From NCBI GenBank assembly GCA_900544385.1, contig UQVD01000011.1, positions 1-32,195 of the forward strand: a stretch of 32,195 nucleotides of DNA. Direction: 5' to 3'. Position 1 is the stretch's first letter. The number at the start of each line of letters is the position of its first letter. The DNA comes from an uncultured Collinsella sp. GTDB taxonomy: Bacteria; Actinomycetota; Coriobacteriia; Coriobacteriales; Coriobacteriaceae. Positions 1 through 8,368 of this stretch are shown one piece after another. The notes below the pieces were generated by a model, which searched no databases, was not told where the DNA came from, and worked only from the letters and a program-made list of their open reading frames with translations. The position numbers and the translations under genes are program-made.

Positions 1-10
1 CGACACGCAT

Positions 11-49
11 AAAAAGCCTCCCATTTCTCATGTCCAAGAAATGGGAGGC
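11..49 (-). terminator. Rho-independent terminator after the STAS/HATPase gene
   Basis: A perfect 13-bp stem (16-28 with 37-49) closes an 8-nt loop and is followed on the minus strand by five T residues (complement of 11-15). It lies about 140 bp past the stop codon of the STAS/HATPase gene at 187, and the bases between (50-186) hold no gene that I can see. It most likely ends the signalling operon. Confidence 0.85.
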
Positions 50-186
50 AGTTCAAATGGGGCCTCGGGGGCGTTCGGCTAACTGCGGGAACGGCCTATC
101 CGCTCAATGTGTTCGGCTGAGATCGGAAATCAACCAAAACTTGTCTGCCGCATGTTCTTAGTAGCTAAACGCGCTAAAGCGATTGG

Positions 187-933
187 CTAGGCACACGATT
201 CCAGCGCTCCGCTAAACAGCTTCACCATCTGTACGCGCGTGCCGGCGCCGTCCGTACGACGAGCAACCTCCACGTTATCGACGAGCATACGCATAAGCTT
301 GATGCCACGGCCGCGCTCCTCGGATGCGACCGGCCCGCTCGTTTCATCGATAGAATAGCCGGCACCTCGATCAAGCACCTCAACCACAACGCGATCGCCA
401 TAGGCCTGAACCGTCAGGACGCACCCGATACCGCCCGCATGGTCATAGGCATTACCCAGCGCCTCCCCCGACGCCAATGCGACATCGTAGCGCTCGTCAC
501 GGCGCAACGGAAGCGATTCAAGGAGTTCGGCGATGCGATGTCGGTAGTATGGAAGATTCTCGATACCCTGACGGACCTCGACGCTCTTACTCCAGCGAGG
601 CAGCTCCCCCACCGGAATGGCGGGAATAGACTCCCGTGCCGGCCCCGCGACATGAAGGATATCGACAAGACGAGCAATCTCCAAAAAGCGAACAACTTCA
701 CCCGATGCATTGACGAGCGAAAGCAGGCCTTCTCGCCTCATGAGCTCACGAGCGCGCGTAAGCAGGAATGCCAAGCCCGTCGAATCGATAAAGCTAACAG
801 CCTGACAGTTGATAACAACACGACGCACGCCGCGGCCAATCAAAGCATCCAACCGCCGACGCAGCGCAGGCACCGTGGCGATGTCGATATCGCCTGGTGG
901 CGTCAAAACCGCTATGTCATTCCACTCATTCAT
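187..933 (-). CDS. Single-chain STAS anti-anti-sigma / HATPase anti-sigma regulatory protein
   Basis: The protein joins two partner-switching modules. Numbered from Met at 933, residues about 4-98 form a STAS domain with the IDSTG phosphorylation motif (Ser51), as in RsbV/SpoIIAA antagonists. Residues about 115-248 form a GHKL ATPase domain like RsbW/SpoIIAB, with N-box E157-x3-N161-x2-D164-H165, a DRGAG G1 box and an RGRGIKLM G2 box. In the best-known systems these are separate proteins that bind each other, so a fusion suggests internal or ordered switching. The neighbouring gene 78 bp upstream encodes a PP2C phosphatase, the expected enzyme for dephosphorylating the STAS serine. No sigma factor gene is in the window, so the downstream target is unknown. 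A TTG at 951 is an alternative start with a weak upstream GAGTGGG; 933 is the ATG. The module assignment is firm; the target is not. Confidence 0.85.
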   Translation of the reverse strand: MNEWNDIAVLTPPGDIDIATVPALRRRLDALIGRGVRRVVINCQAVSFIDSTGLAFLLTRARELMRREGLLSLVNASGEVVRFLEIARLVDILHVAGPARESIPAIPVGELPRWSKSVEVRQGIENLPYYRHRIAELLESLPLRRDERYDVALASGEALGNAYDHAGGIGCVLTVQAYGDRVVVEVLDRGAGYSIDETSGPVASEERGRGIKLMRMLVDNVEVARRTDGAGTRVQMVKLFSGALESCA

Positions 934-1011
934 ACGACCATGGTTCCCCAAAAAAGCCCACTCGATGCATTCGTTTCCCCAACCGTACGGATTCAGCCCG
1001 CCCAGCGTCGT

Positions 1012-3357
1012 CTATGAACGACCCCGTAAAAACTCAAGGGACACCAATGCAATGTCATCGTCCAGCGCCGATTCGGTAAATCGGTCAAGCTCGCCCAAGA
1101 CCTTGCCGCAGATTCCCGATACGCCCTCACCCGAGACAGAGAGCAGAAGGTCACGAAGGCGCTGCTCACCAAAGAACGCTCCGGTGCGGTCGCGGGCCTC
1201 AATCGTTCCGTCCGTATACATGAAGAGCATGTCGCCGGGAGCGAACGTAAACACGCCTGTCTCGTACACCATGCTCTCAAAGGCACCGATTGCGCCCGAT
1301 TGGCATCCAAGCAGCTCGACCTCTCCCCCACGGGCCTCGCCGCCACCCAGCGGCATCGACTCTGGCCTGATGACCATGGTCGGAGGATGGCCCGCCGAAC
1401 AATACGTTGCGCGTCCGGCTTTAAGGTCAATCTTGGCGATAAAGGCCGTCACGAACGTCTCGACCCTCGAGAAGCCCATGAGCATGCTGTTAAGGGAGCG
1501 TGCCATGCGGGCCGGTCCAGCGCCCTCCCAGGCATATGCCGTCAGGGCCGTCTTGACGAGCGCGGACATCGATGCAGCCTCAATGCCTTTGCCAGACACA
1601 TCGCCCAAAATCATGACGGCGCAGTCGTCGGGAAGACGGATGAGCGTATAGAAATCGCCGCCGACCAACGCCGAGTTCGTGGCCGACAGGTACACCGAAT
1701 CGGTTGCGATACCCGGAACATCCCCCAGGGAATTTCTCATGCCGATCTGAAGGGTCTGAGCGATATGGCGCTCCTCGCGCTTTTGAGATTCGCCTTCGTA
1801 GATCAGTTCAAAGTCATGCGCCAAGTGCACCAAGTAGTCATATTCAAGATCATCAATCGGCTCTTGGCTACCATCACGAAGCAGCAGCGCGCGCGTCGTC
1901 GGGCTCTTCGCAACAGAAGCAGGAACAATCGCGTCGTTACTGTGCTTGCCATCACCCTCAGAGCGCGGGCGCCCCGCCTCGATGCCGGAGTCGACGTAGA
2001 GACCTTGACAAGGCAGACCATGCGCCCTAAGCCAGCCTCCCATAGGCATCGATTCGTCAACGCGAGTTATACGGACGTGTTTAAGGTCCTCGGCACTCGT
2101 ACCGCCCAAAACAGATGCCTCAAAGCCATCAGGGCCAGCCCCCAGACGTGCCGCTGGCGCCGTCGTGGAAAAGAAAAGCTTCTCGGGATCGTCCGGCAAA
2201 GCAACGCGACTGCCGCCTTCAAAATCTATGACGTAGGAATCCAGACTGGCGTCATACTCAACAGGGCAAAAATGGCAGTTAAGCATATTGCAGATCTCGG
2301 ACGATACCGCCTGGGTAGCCGCGGCGGAATCGTCTAGAAAGGTAAACAACTCATCACGCAAGACATTGAGCGAGCGGCCAAGCTCGGCCGTGCGACGGGA
2401 GCGAAGGCTCGATGCCATGCCGACCAGCTGGATAGACAGGTAATCGCAAATAACCTCGAGCACATTAACGTCATAGGCGAGCGGTGCCTGAGGGCGTTTC
2501 CAACCAACTTCCAGCACGCCAAGAATCTGCGTACCGTAAAAAACGGGAAGACAGATCTCGCTGCGATACGGGGGCATATCCTGCACGCGCAGCAAGTGCT
2601 TGGAACGATTGTCCAAATCCATGAACATACCCGAAGCAACCCGGTCGCCCTCAAGGTCCTGCTGAATCGACAGGTGACAGGCACGCGACTCGCGAAGCAC
2701 GTAGGTCGGAATGCCCGCGCCGTACGGCATAAACTCGGGCAGATAGCTATCCTCAAGCTCCCTAGAAACACCGCGGAGCTTAAAGCCACCGCTCTCGGAA
2801 AAATAGATAGCCGCACCGGAGGCATCGAGCGTTCCAACGAGCTGATTCAAAACGGTATCGAGCAAGCTGGGGAGCTCATCGGAGCCCACGGTACTCATAA
2901 TGACCGAAAGGGTACCCGAAAGGCGTTTATTCGCCACCCTAAGCTCCGATAGCGCACGTTTGAGCTGACGATCGTGGGAATACTGCTCTTCGATGCTGTG
3001 AAGCGCCACCAGGACACGCGGTGCACGACGTCCAAAGATACGCGGAGGCGTAACGGAACCTGCGCGAACCAAGACGGGAATAAAGGACCCGTCGCTCAGC
3101 TTGAGCATCAGCTTGCTCTCGGAGCCATCGGTCTCAAACGGTAGACGATGTTCGGTCGCGCGCTCAAAGGCAGACGAGTACAGAACGTCTTTGACATCAC
3201 CGCTGATGACGTCAGCGCGTTCCTCGCACATCAGGTCGAGCAAACGATTATTCACATGCAGAATGGTTCCGTCGAGCTCACAGATGATGACAGCATCGCT
3301 CGTGATCTCGACCAGTTGGGCAACGTCTGCCCACTCGTTGCGCTCAAGCGTTTCCAT
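1012..3357 (-). CDS. PAS-GAF sensor PP2C (SpoIIE/RsbU-type) serine phosphatase
   Basis: This 781-residue protein has a PAS-like sensor (about 5-125), a short coiled coil (about 125-155), a GAF domain (about 158-315), a poorly recognised middle segment (about 320-535, perhaps a degenerate second GAF) and a C-terminal SpoIIE/PP2C phosphatase. Phosphatase landmarks are GGDFY (566-570), GDVSGKGIEAA (585-595), YTDG (714-717) and a DDD triplet near the end; these aspartates bind the two metal ions in the family. No membrane segments are seen, so it should sense a cytosolic signal and dephosphorylate a STAS antagonist, presumably the product of the next gene. The ATG at 3357 is chosen because GAGG lies 6 nt upstream; a GTG 12 nt further up falls inside that ribosome binding site. 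It follows the tRNA-Leu terminator, so it probably has its own promoter, or depends on read-through. Confidence 0.88.
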   Translation of the reverse strand: METLERNEWADVAQLVEITSDAVIICELDGTILHVNNRLLDLMCEERADVISGDVKDVLYSSAFERATEHRLPFETDGSESKLMLKLSDGSFIPVLVRAGSVTPPRIFGRRAPRVLVALHSIEEQYSHDRQLKRALSELRVANKRLSGTLSVIMSTVGSDELPSLLDTVLNQLVGTLDASGAAIYFSESGGFKLRGVSRELEDSYLPEFMPYGAGIPTYVLRESRACHLSIQQDLEGDRVASGMFMDLDNRSKHLLRVQDMPPYRSEICLPVFYGTQILGVLEVGWKRPQAPLAYDVNVLEVICDYLSIQLVGMASSLRSRRTAELGRSLNVLRDELFTFLDDSAAATQAVSSEICNMLNCHFCPVEYDASLDSYVIDFEGGSRVALPDDPEKLFFSTTAPAARLGAGPDGFEASVLGGTSAEDLKHVRITRVDESMPMGGWLRAHGLPCQGLYVDSGIEAGRPRSEGDGKHSNDAIVPASVAKSPTTRALLLRDGSQEPIDDLEYDYLVHLAHDFELIYEGESQKREERHIAQTLQIGMRNSLGDVPGIATDSVYLSATNSALVGGDFYTLIRLPDDCAVMILGDVSGKGIEAASMSALVKTALTAYAWEGAGPARMARSLNSMLMGFSRVETFVTAFIAKIDLKAGRATYCSAGHPPTMVIRPESMPLGGGEARGGEVELLGCQSGAIGAFESMVYETGVFTFAPGDMLFMYTDGTIEARDRTGAFFGEQRLRDLLLSVSGEGVSGICGKVLGELDRFTESALDDDIALVSLEFLRGRS

Positions 3358-3382
3358 CGTGGACCTCACCGTCTATCGGTAA

Positions 3383-3405
3383 CAAAAAAGCCTCCGAAGA
3401 GGCTT
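3383..3405 (-). terminator. Terminator after tRNA-Leu
   Basis: AGCCTC pairs with GAGGCT around a TTCG tetraloop (3389-3404), and the minus strand continues with six T residues. It lies 12 bases beyond the CCA end of the tRNA and just upstream of the phosphatase start, so it ends the tRNA transcript. Confidence 0.88.
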
Positions 3406-3416
3406 CTCAAATGCGA

Positions 3417-3506
3417 TGGTGTCGGAGGCGGGACTTGAACCCGCATGACCAAAAAGCGGTCACTAGCACCTCAAGCTAGCGCGTCTGCCAATTCCGCCAC
3501 TCCGAC
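3417..3506 (-). tRNA. tRNA-Leu (anticodon GAG)
   Basis: A full class II cloverleaf can be drawn on the minus strand. The acceptor stem GTCGGAG (3506-3500) pairs with CTCCGAC (3427-3421), the discriminator is A at 3420, and CCA is encoded at 3419-3417. The anticodon stem CTAGC/GCTAG encloses loop TTGAGGT, giving anticodon GAG, which reads CUC and CUU leucine codons. A long variable arm (GACCGCTTTTTGGTC) and the T loop GGTTCAAGTCC are present, as expected for tRNA-Leu. The gene stands alone with its own likely promoter and terminator. Confidence 0.96.
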
Positions 3507-3563
3507 ATGCTATGTTGTTGATTCGCAGTTCGTTCTGTTGGAGCCGCGCGTTCAACAAGGAAG

Positions 3564-3593
3564 ATAATAACCTATGATTCGAGAACTGTGCAA
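3564..3593 (-). promoter_or_regulatory. Likely sigma-70-type promoter for tRNA-Leu
   Basis: On the minus strand TTGCAC (3593-3588) and TATTAT (3569-3564) are separated by 18 bases. The -10 box matches five of six consensus positions; the -35 matches only TTG. The expected start is about 50 bases before the mature tRNA. The spacing and position support it; it is not tested. Confidence 0.5.
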
Positions 3594-3650
3594 GCACTTT
3601 TTAGAAAAAAGTTTACGAATTTGTAAATGCGCAGGTAGATCTATATGTCC

Positions 3651-3775
3651 GGCCCCGTATCGGTGTTGCCTCCCGGCGCGTCCTCGGGCATGAGCGATAT
3701 TTTGCTACGCACTTCGTGCTGCGAAATATCGCTCCCCCTGTGGAATGCGCCGGGAGGCAACACCGATACGGGGCC
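3651..3775. repeat. Large nested perfect hairpin element (125 bp)
   Basis: The outer arms 3651-3678 and 3748-3775 are perfect 28-base reverse complements. Within them lies a second perfect 11-bp stem (3692-3702 with 3724-3734), and within that a small GCAC-TTC-GTGC hairpin. No coding frame of note runs through it and no T tract follows on either strand, so it is not an ordinary terminator. No target-site duplication is visible at its edges. It may be a dispersed intergenic repeat (REP/BIME or MITE-like) or a structured RNA; the sequence alone does not decide. Confidence 0.8.
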
Positions 3776-3838
3776 TGCAAATACGTACTTCAGACACAGT
3801 TCTCAGACATATTGTGGGGGCTGATGCAAATTTGGTGA

Positions 3839-3891
3839 CTCGGCTTTGCCGAGCCCTTATATGGGGAGGCCGGAGCTAAAGCTCCGGCCTC
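3839..3891. other. Two small intergenic hairpins
   Basis: CTCGGC-TTT-GCCGAG (3839-3853) and an 11-bp perfect stem with loop TAAA (3866-3876 with 3881-3891) lie between the two giant hairpins. Neither is followed by a proper T run, although both could slow transcription. The rest of the 3507-4102 stretch outside the listed promoter and hairpins holds no gene that I can see. Confidence 0.6.
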
Positions 3892-3956
3892 GCTCAATTT
3901 CTTATTAAACTAAGTGAGCGATCAGGGAATCGCACTCCCCCTGCCGAGTTACCGCA

Positions 3957-4088
3957 GGGCCCGTGCTGGACTTAGTTTTCAGAACATTCCGCAGACCAGG
4001 AAACCCCCTTATCCGCAGCTCCGAAGGAGCAGGATAAGGGGGTTTCCATGGTCGAGGACGTTCTGAAAACTAAGTCCAGCACGGGCCC
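3957..4088. repeat. Second large nested perfect hairpin element (132 bp)
   Basis: The arms 3957-3985 and 4060-4088 are perfect 29-base reverse complements. Inside lies a perfect 16-bp stem (3999-4014 with 4032-4047), capped by GCTCC-GAA-GGAGC (4018-4030). Almost the whole element can fold into one rod or extrude as a cruciform. It starts 14 bp past the oppF stop codon, so the opp transcript would carry it at its 3' end, where it could protect the mRNA. No T tract follows. Its design (28-29 bp outer stem, inner stem, small cap) matches the element at 3651-3775, although the arm sequences differ. Confidence 0.82.
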
Positions 4089-4102
4089 GGACAAACAACC
4101 GA

Positions 4103-5131
4103 CTACAGGTCGATGTGCGATTCCTTGATCGGGAACGGCTCCGCGAAGTGGCAGGCGCAGCAGTGGCCCGGGGCAACTTCCTTAAACTCGGGAAGCTTCT
4201 CGGAGCAGATGCCCTGCGCGATCGGGCAGCGCGTGTGGAAACGGCAGCCGGTCGGCGGATCCAGCGGCGACGGCGGATCGCCGGCGAGGATGATGCGCTT
4301 GCGGGTCTTCTGGATATCAGGATCGGGAACCGGCACGGCAGACAGCAGCGATTGCGTGTACGGATGGTGAGGCTCGCTGTAGAGCGTCTTCCAGTCCGAA
4401 ACCTCGACCATCTTACCCAGATACATAACGGCAACGCGATCGGAGATATGCTGCACAACAGACAGGTCGTGGGCAATAAACAGATACGCGGTACCGAACT
4501 TGTCCTGCAGTTCCTTGAGTAGGTTCAAAACCTGAGCCTGAATGGATACATCCAGAGCGGAAACCGGCTCGTCGCAGATGATCAGCTTAGGCTTCAGAGC
4601 GAACGCGCGGGCAATGCCGACACGCTGACGCTGACCGCCGGAGAACTCATGAGGATAACGGTTGATGTGCTCGGGGTTCAGTCCGACAACGTCGAGAAGC
4701 TCGCGGACGCGCTCAATGCGCTCCTCCTTGGTGCCCACGCCGTGAATGGTCATGGGCTCGGAGACGATCTCACCGATGGTCATACGAGGGTTGAGCGAAG
4801 CATAAGGATCTTGGAAGATAAACTGCATCTCGCGACGCATATCCTTGATCTCATGCTTGCTCATCTCGGCAACATCTTTACCCTGGAAGAACACCTTACC
4901 GGCGGTCGGCTTGGTCAGGCGCATGATAGTACGGCCCGTGGTGGACTTACCGCAACCAGACTCGCCAACCAGACCGAAGGTCTCGCCAGGATAAATCTCA
5001 AAAGAGATGTCATTTACAGCAGAGACGACACGCTTGGAGAAGCGCTTGGCGAACATGCCGGACTCAGCGGGGAACTCCTTAGAGAGGTGCTCGACCTTCA
5101 GCAGCGGAGTACGCTCGTTGGTATCTGCCAT
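4103..5131 (-). CDS. oppF: Oligopeptide ABC transporter ATP-binding protein OppF
   Basis: This 342-residue cytoplasmic ATPase energises peptide import together with OppD. Visible motifs are Walker A GESGCGKS (56-63), Q-loop Q107, signature SGGQ (164-167), Walker B ending DE (183-188), D-loop SALD (191-194) and switch His221. The C-terminal oligopeptide-transporter domain keeps its cysteine motif (C296, C302, C309, C324), known in some relatives to hold an iron-sulfur cluster. The ATG at 5131 overlaps the oppD stop by one base (TAATG) and has GGGAGG upstream; a longer reading to 5275 would run inside oppD and is unlikely. It is the last gene of the opp operon and is followed by a giant hairpin. 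Confidence 0.93.
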   Translation of the reverse strand: MADTNERTPLLKVEHLSKEFPAESGMFAKRFSKRVVSAVNDISFEIYPGETFGLVGESGCGKSTTGRTIMRLTKPTAGKVFFQGKDVAEMSKHEIKDMRREMQFIFQDPYASLNPRMTIGEIVSEPMTIHGVGTKEERIERVRELLDVVGLNPEHINRYPHEFSGGQRQRVGIARAFALKPKLIICDEPVSALDVSIQAQVLNLLKELQDKFGTAYLFIAHDLSVVQHISDRVAVMYLGKMVEVSDWKTLYSEPHHPYTQSLLSAVPVPDPDIQKTRKRIILAGDPPSPLDPPTGCRFHTRCPIAQGICSEKLPEFKEVAPGHCCACHFAEPFPIKESHIDL

Positions 5132-6222
5132 TACGCCTCGCCTCCCTTCTTGGAATCCTTGCGCGTACGGGACGTCACAGGAGCGTTCTTGAGGAACTCG
5201 GGGTCGCCAGCGTAGTGGCACGCAGAATAGTGACCAGACTCGGTAACAAAACGCTCGGGGCGCTGCTTGCGGCACTTATCCGTCGCATAGGGGCAGCGAG
5301 GAGAGAACACGCAGCCCTCGGGCAGGTTCATGAGCGAAGGCGGGTTGCCATGAATCGGCGTAAGCGGCTTCTTCTCATCGATGGCCTGCTCCGGGATGGA
5401 GCGGATAAGGCCCCAGGTGTAGGGGTGGCGGCTCTCGTAGAAGATTTCCTCAGCAGTACCGAACTCGACGGGACGGCCGGCGTACATAACCATGATCTTG
5501 TCGGCCATATCAGCGACAACGCCCAGGTCATGGGTGATCATGATGATGGCGTTGCCGTTCTTCTCCTGCATTTCCTGCATAAGCTCAATAATCTGAGCCT
5601 GAATGGTAACGTCCAGGGCAGTCGTGGGCTCGTCGGCAATCAAAATATCGGGATCGCAGGCAAGAGCCATGGCAATCATGACGCGCTGACGCATACCGCC
5701 AGAGAACTGGTGCGGATACTCATTGACGCGCTTCTCGGGCTCGGGAATACCAACGAGGTCCAAAAGCTCGGTGGCACGCTTGAGCGCCTCCTGCTTGGAG
5801 TAGCCGCGGTGCAGACGAAGACCCTCGCCCACCTGCTTGCCGATCTTATAGACCGGGTTCAAGGAGGTCATAGGATCCTGGAAGATCATCGCGATGTCGT
5901 TACCGCGAATGTGCTGCATCTCTTCCTCGGTCATCTCGAGGATAGAACGACCGCGATAGCGAACGTCGCCGCCCTCGATCTTTCCCGGAGGCATCGAGAT
6001 AAGACCCATGATGGTCATGGCGGTCACGGACTTACCGGAGCCGGACTCACCGACGACGCCCAGGGTCTCGCCGCGATCGAGCGTGTAGGAGACACCGTCG
6101 ACAGCGCGAACAACGCCATCCTCGGTGTGGAAATACATCTTAAGGTCATCGACCTCGAGCAGATGCTGGCCCTCGGGAACCGGCTGGTCCTTCAGGTCCA
6201 CATAGTTCTTGTTCTTCTTCAT
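5131..6222 (-). CDS. oppD: Oligopeptide ABC transporter ATP-binding protein OppD
   Basis: This 363-residue ATPase is the partner of OppF. Motifs are Walker A GESGSGKS (58-65), Q115, signature SGGM (174-177), Walker B ending DE (192-198), TALD D-loop and His231. The C-terminal region has the CVFSPRCPYA cysteine motif of the oligopeptide/dipeptide subfamily. It begins two bases after the oppC stop, with AAGGA upstream, and overlaps oppF by one base, so the four membrane-complex genes are translationally coupled. Length is normal for OppD/DppD. Confidence 0.93.
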   Translation of the reverse strand: MKKNKNYVDLKDQPVPEGQHLLEVDDLKMYFHTEDGVVRAVDGVSYTLDRGETLGVVGESGSGKSVTAMTIMGLISMPPGKIEGGDVRYRGRSILEMTEEEMQHIRGNDIAMIFQDPMTSLNPVYKIGKQVGEGLRLHRGYSKQEALKRATELLDLVGIPEPEKRVNEYPHQFSGGMRQRVMIAMALACDPDILIADEPTTALDVTIQAQIIELMQEMQEKNGNAIIMITHDLGVVADMADKIMVMYAGRPVEFGTAEEIFYESRHPYTWGLIRSIPEQAIDEKKPLTPIHGNPPSLMNLPEGCVFSPRCPYATDKCRKQRPERFVTESGHYSACHYAGDPEFLKNAPVTSRTRKDSKKGGEA

Positions 6223-6224
6223 CC

Positions 6225-7160
6225 TTATGCGTCCTTCATCTTGACGTCGAGGGCGTCGCGCAGACCGTCACCCAGCAGGGTGAAGGCGAGCACCGTCGAG
6301 AGAATTGCCAGACCGGGCATGATCATCATCCAGGGAGCAGTCAGAAGATACTGCTGACCGTCCTGAATCATGGAGCCCCACGAAGGCGTAGGCGGAATAA
6401 CGCCCATGCCGAGGAAGGACAGAGCGGACTCGGTCAGAATGGCGCCACCAATGTTCATGGTCGCGTAGACCACAATGGAGGCGACGGAGTTCGGGAAGAT
6501 GTGACGCACGACGATACGAGCATCAGATGCACCCATCGCGCGCGCAGCGTCAACATAATCGTTTTCCTTGACCGTCAAGATTGCAGAGCGGAAGACGCGC
6601 GCAATCGAAGGCCAGCCGAGAATGCCGATGGCAAAAAAGACGTTCTGAAGACCACGGCCGATAACGGCGATCATGGCGACAACGAAAAGCACGTACGGGA
6701 ATGCCAGGAAGATATCCGCGCAGCGCATGATGATCGTATCCCAGATGCCGCCGTAGAAACCGGCTAGGGCACCCATGACCAGACCAATCACCGTGGAGAT
6801 CGCAGTGGCCATAATACCGACGGAAAGCGAAACACGTGCACCGTAGATAACGCGGACGAGAATGTCACGACCAAGGGCGTCGGTGCCAAACGGGTGCTCT
6901 GCACACGGAGCCATCAGCGACGTCTGGGCCATGGTGGTTGAGTCGGAAGCCGTTGGCGAACCGAGCCAGGGCTTAGCCCACAGATCTGCGGTCAGGGCAA
7001 CCACAACGACGATGATGATCCAGCAGACACCGATAACGGCGAGCTTGTTCTTACGAAGACGCTTAAAAGCGTCGCCCCACAGCGTGCGGGACTTGGCGGG
7101 AGCAGATGCGGCATTGGTGGCGGTAGCCTGCTCCTGAGACTGAGGATCAGTTTCCTGCAT
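6225..7160 (-). CDS. oppC: Oligopeptide ABC transporter permease OppC
   Basis: This 311-residue inner-membrane protein has a cytoplasmic N-terminus of about 35 residues, a first membrane helix (about 40-60), the HPFGTDALGRDI motif (89-100) typical of DppC/OppC, about five further helices and the EAA coupling loop DYVDAARAMG (201-210), which contacts the ATPases. It forms the translocation channel with OppB. The ATG has a strong AAGGGAGG site 8 bases upstream, and 14 bases separate it from oppB. Confidence 0.93.
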   Translation of the reverse strand: MQETDPQSQEQATATNAASAPAKSRTLWGDAFKRLRKNKLAVIGVCWIIIVVVVALTADLWAKPWLGSPTASDSTTMAQTSLMAPCAEHPFGTDALGRDILVRVIYGARVSLSVGIMATAISTVIGLVMGALAGFYGGIWDTIIMRCADIFLAFPYVLFVVAMIAVIGRGLQNVFFAIGILGWPSIARVFRSAILTVKENDYVDAARAMGASDARIVVRHIFPNSVASIVVYATMNIGGAILTESALSFLGMGVIPPTPSWGSMIQDGQQYLLTAPWMMIMPGLAILSTVLAFTLLGDGLRDALDVKMKDA

Positions 7161-7174
7161 GAGACGTACCTCCC

Positions 7175-8212
7175 TTAGGCCTTATCCGACGGACCGCCAA
7201 GGCGGATGCGCGGGTCGAGGAATGCATAGCTAATGTCGACGAGCAGGTTGATCACCATGACGACGACGACGATGAGCGTAACGCCGCCCATAACGATGGG
7301 CCAGTCACGCATGCTAATGGCGCGATAGACCTCATAGCCGATACCGGGCCAGTTGAAGACCGTCTCGGTCAGGATGGCGCCCGAAAGCATGCCGCCAAAG
7401 TCGACACCAATATAGGTAACGACGGGGATGAGTGCATTCTTAAGCGCATGCTTGATGATGATCGCGCGATTGGAGAGACCCTTGGCTTTTGCCGTACGAA
7501 TGTAATCCTGGTTCATGACGTCAAGCAGCTGCGAGCGCATAATGCGGGCAGCATAAGCGGTCGAAACCGAAGCCAGCGTAATGGTCGGAAGCACATAGTG
7601 CATCCAATCCTGATACTGAGAGCTGGCACCGCCGGCACCCGAGATCGGCATGGAGAATGCACCGCCCGTGGCGTCCTTGAGAATGACGCCAAAGAACAGT
7701 TGCAGCAACATACCGAGCCAGAAGGCCGGGACGGCAACGAGGATCGACGTGGTGAGCGTTACCAAAATATCCCAGAAGGAATAACGCTTTACCGCCGAAA
7801 TGATACCCGCACCGATACCCATGATTGCCTCGAGCACGATGGCGCACGCGGCAAGTTTGACCGTATACGGATACTTCTGGGCAAAGATTTCCGTAACCGG
7901 CAGCTTGCGCTGATACGAATTGCCCAGATCGCCATGAAGCAGGCCGTTCATGTAATACAAGTAACGGTCCACGAGTGACGTTTGAACGGGGTCGCCGTTC
8001 TCGTCAAGGATCGCGTTGCCGTCCTCGTCCGACTGGACCAGGTGATAGCGGACGCGAAGCTGAAGCTCCACCTCGGGGGACAGAGCCTTGTCTCCACCGA
8101 TCAGCTTGATCGGATCTCCCGGCACGATATTCTGGAGGGCGAACAAAATCAGCGTAACGCCCAAAAACACCGGGATGAACTGAAGCACACGTTTAACGAT
8201 GTACTTACCCAT
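7175..8212 (-). CDS. oppB: Oligopeptide ABC transporter permease OppB
   Basis: This 345-residue permease begins with the standard DppB/OppB pattern: a short cytoplasmic start, a first helix (about 9-29) and the IVPGDP motif. A longer extracytoplasmic stretch follows (about 40-105), then five helices. The EAA loop is DYIRTAKAKGLSNRAI. It pairs with OppC to form the peptide channel. The gene is separated from the binding-protein gene by 156 bp holding a hairpin, a common arrangement that leaves more binding protein than permease. Confidence 0.93.
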   Translation of the reverse strand: MGKYIVKRVLQFIPVFLGVTLILFALQNIVPGDPIKLIGGDKALSPEVELQLRVRYHLVQSDEDGNAILDENGDPVQTSLVDRYLYYMNGLLHGDLGNSYQRKLPVTEIFAQKYPYTVKLAACAIVLEAIMGIGAGIISAVKRYSFWDILVTLTTSILVAVPAFWLGMLLQLFFGVILKDATGGAFSMPISGAGGASSQYQDWMHYVLPTITLASVSTAYAARIMRSQLLDVMNQDYIRTAKAKGLSNRAIIIKHALKNALIPVVTYIGVDFGGMLSGAILTETVFNWPGIGYEVYRAISMRDWPIVMGGVTLIVVVVMVINLLVDISYAFLDPRIRLGGPSDKA

Positions 8213-8242
8213 ACCACTCCCCTATCTAGGGATTAACCTAAA

Positions 8243-8272
8243 TGGGATGCCGATCGCCAGACCGGCATCCCA
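8243..8272 (-). other. Intercistronic hairpin between oppA and oppB
   Basis: A perfect 10-bp stem (8243-8252 with 8263-8272) lies in the 156-bp oppA-oppB gap. The minus strand continues with ATTTAGG, only a weak T tract, so it more likely acts as an attenuator or an mRNA-stabilising end for oppA than as a full stop. Confidence 0.6.
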
Positions 8273-8368
8273 AAATTACCATCAGCCAGTTTACCCCAGG
8301 TTAGGGAGAACTGTATGTTTCCCATGAGGTCTACGTAAATACTTGACCCTCACGGAAGCTGCAAACTC

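Noticed and set aside
3839..3891. The small hairpins as intrinsic terminators
   Set aside because: Neither has a T run on either strand, so they are only listed as hairpins.
3651..4088. The giant hairpins as insertion sequence or MITE copies with target duplications
   Set aside because: No direct repeats flank either element and no transposase is near, so mobility is left open and not called.
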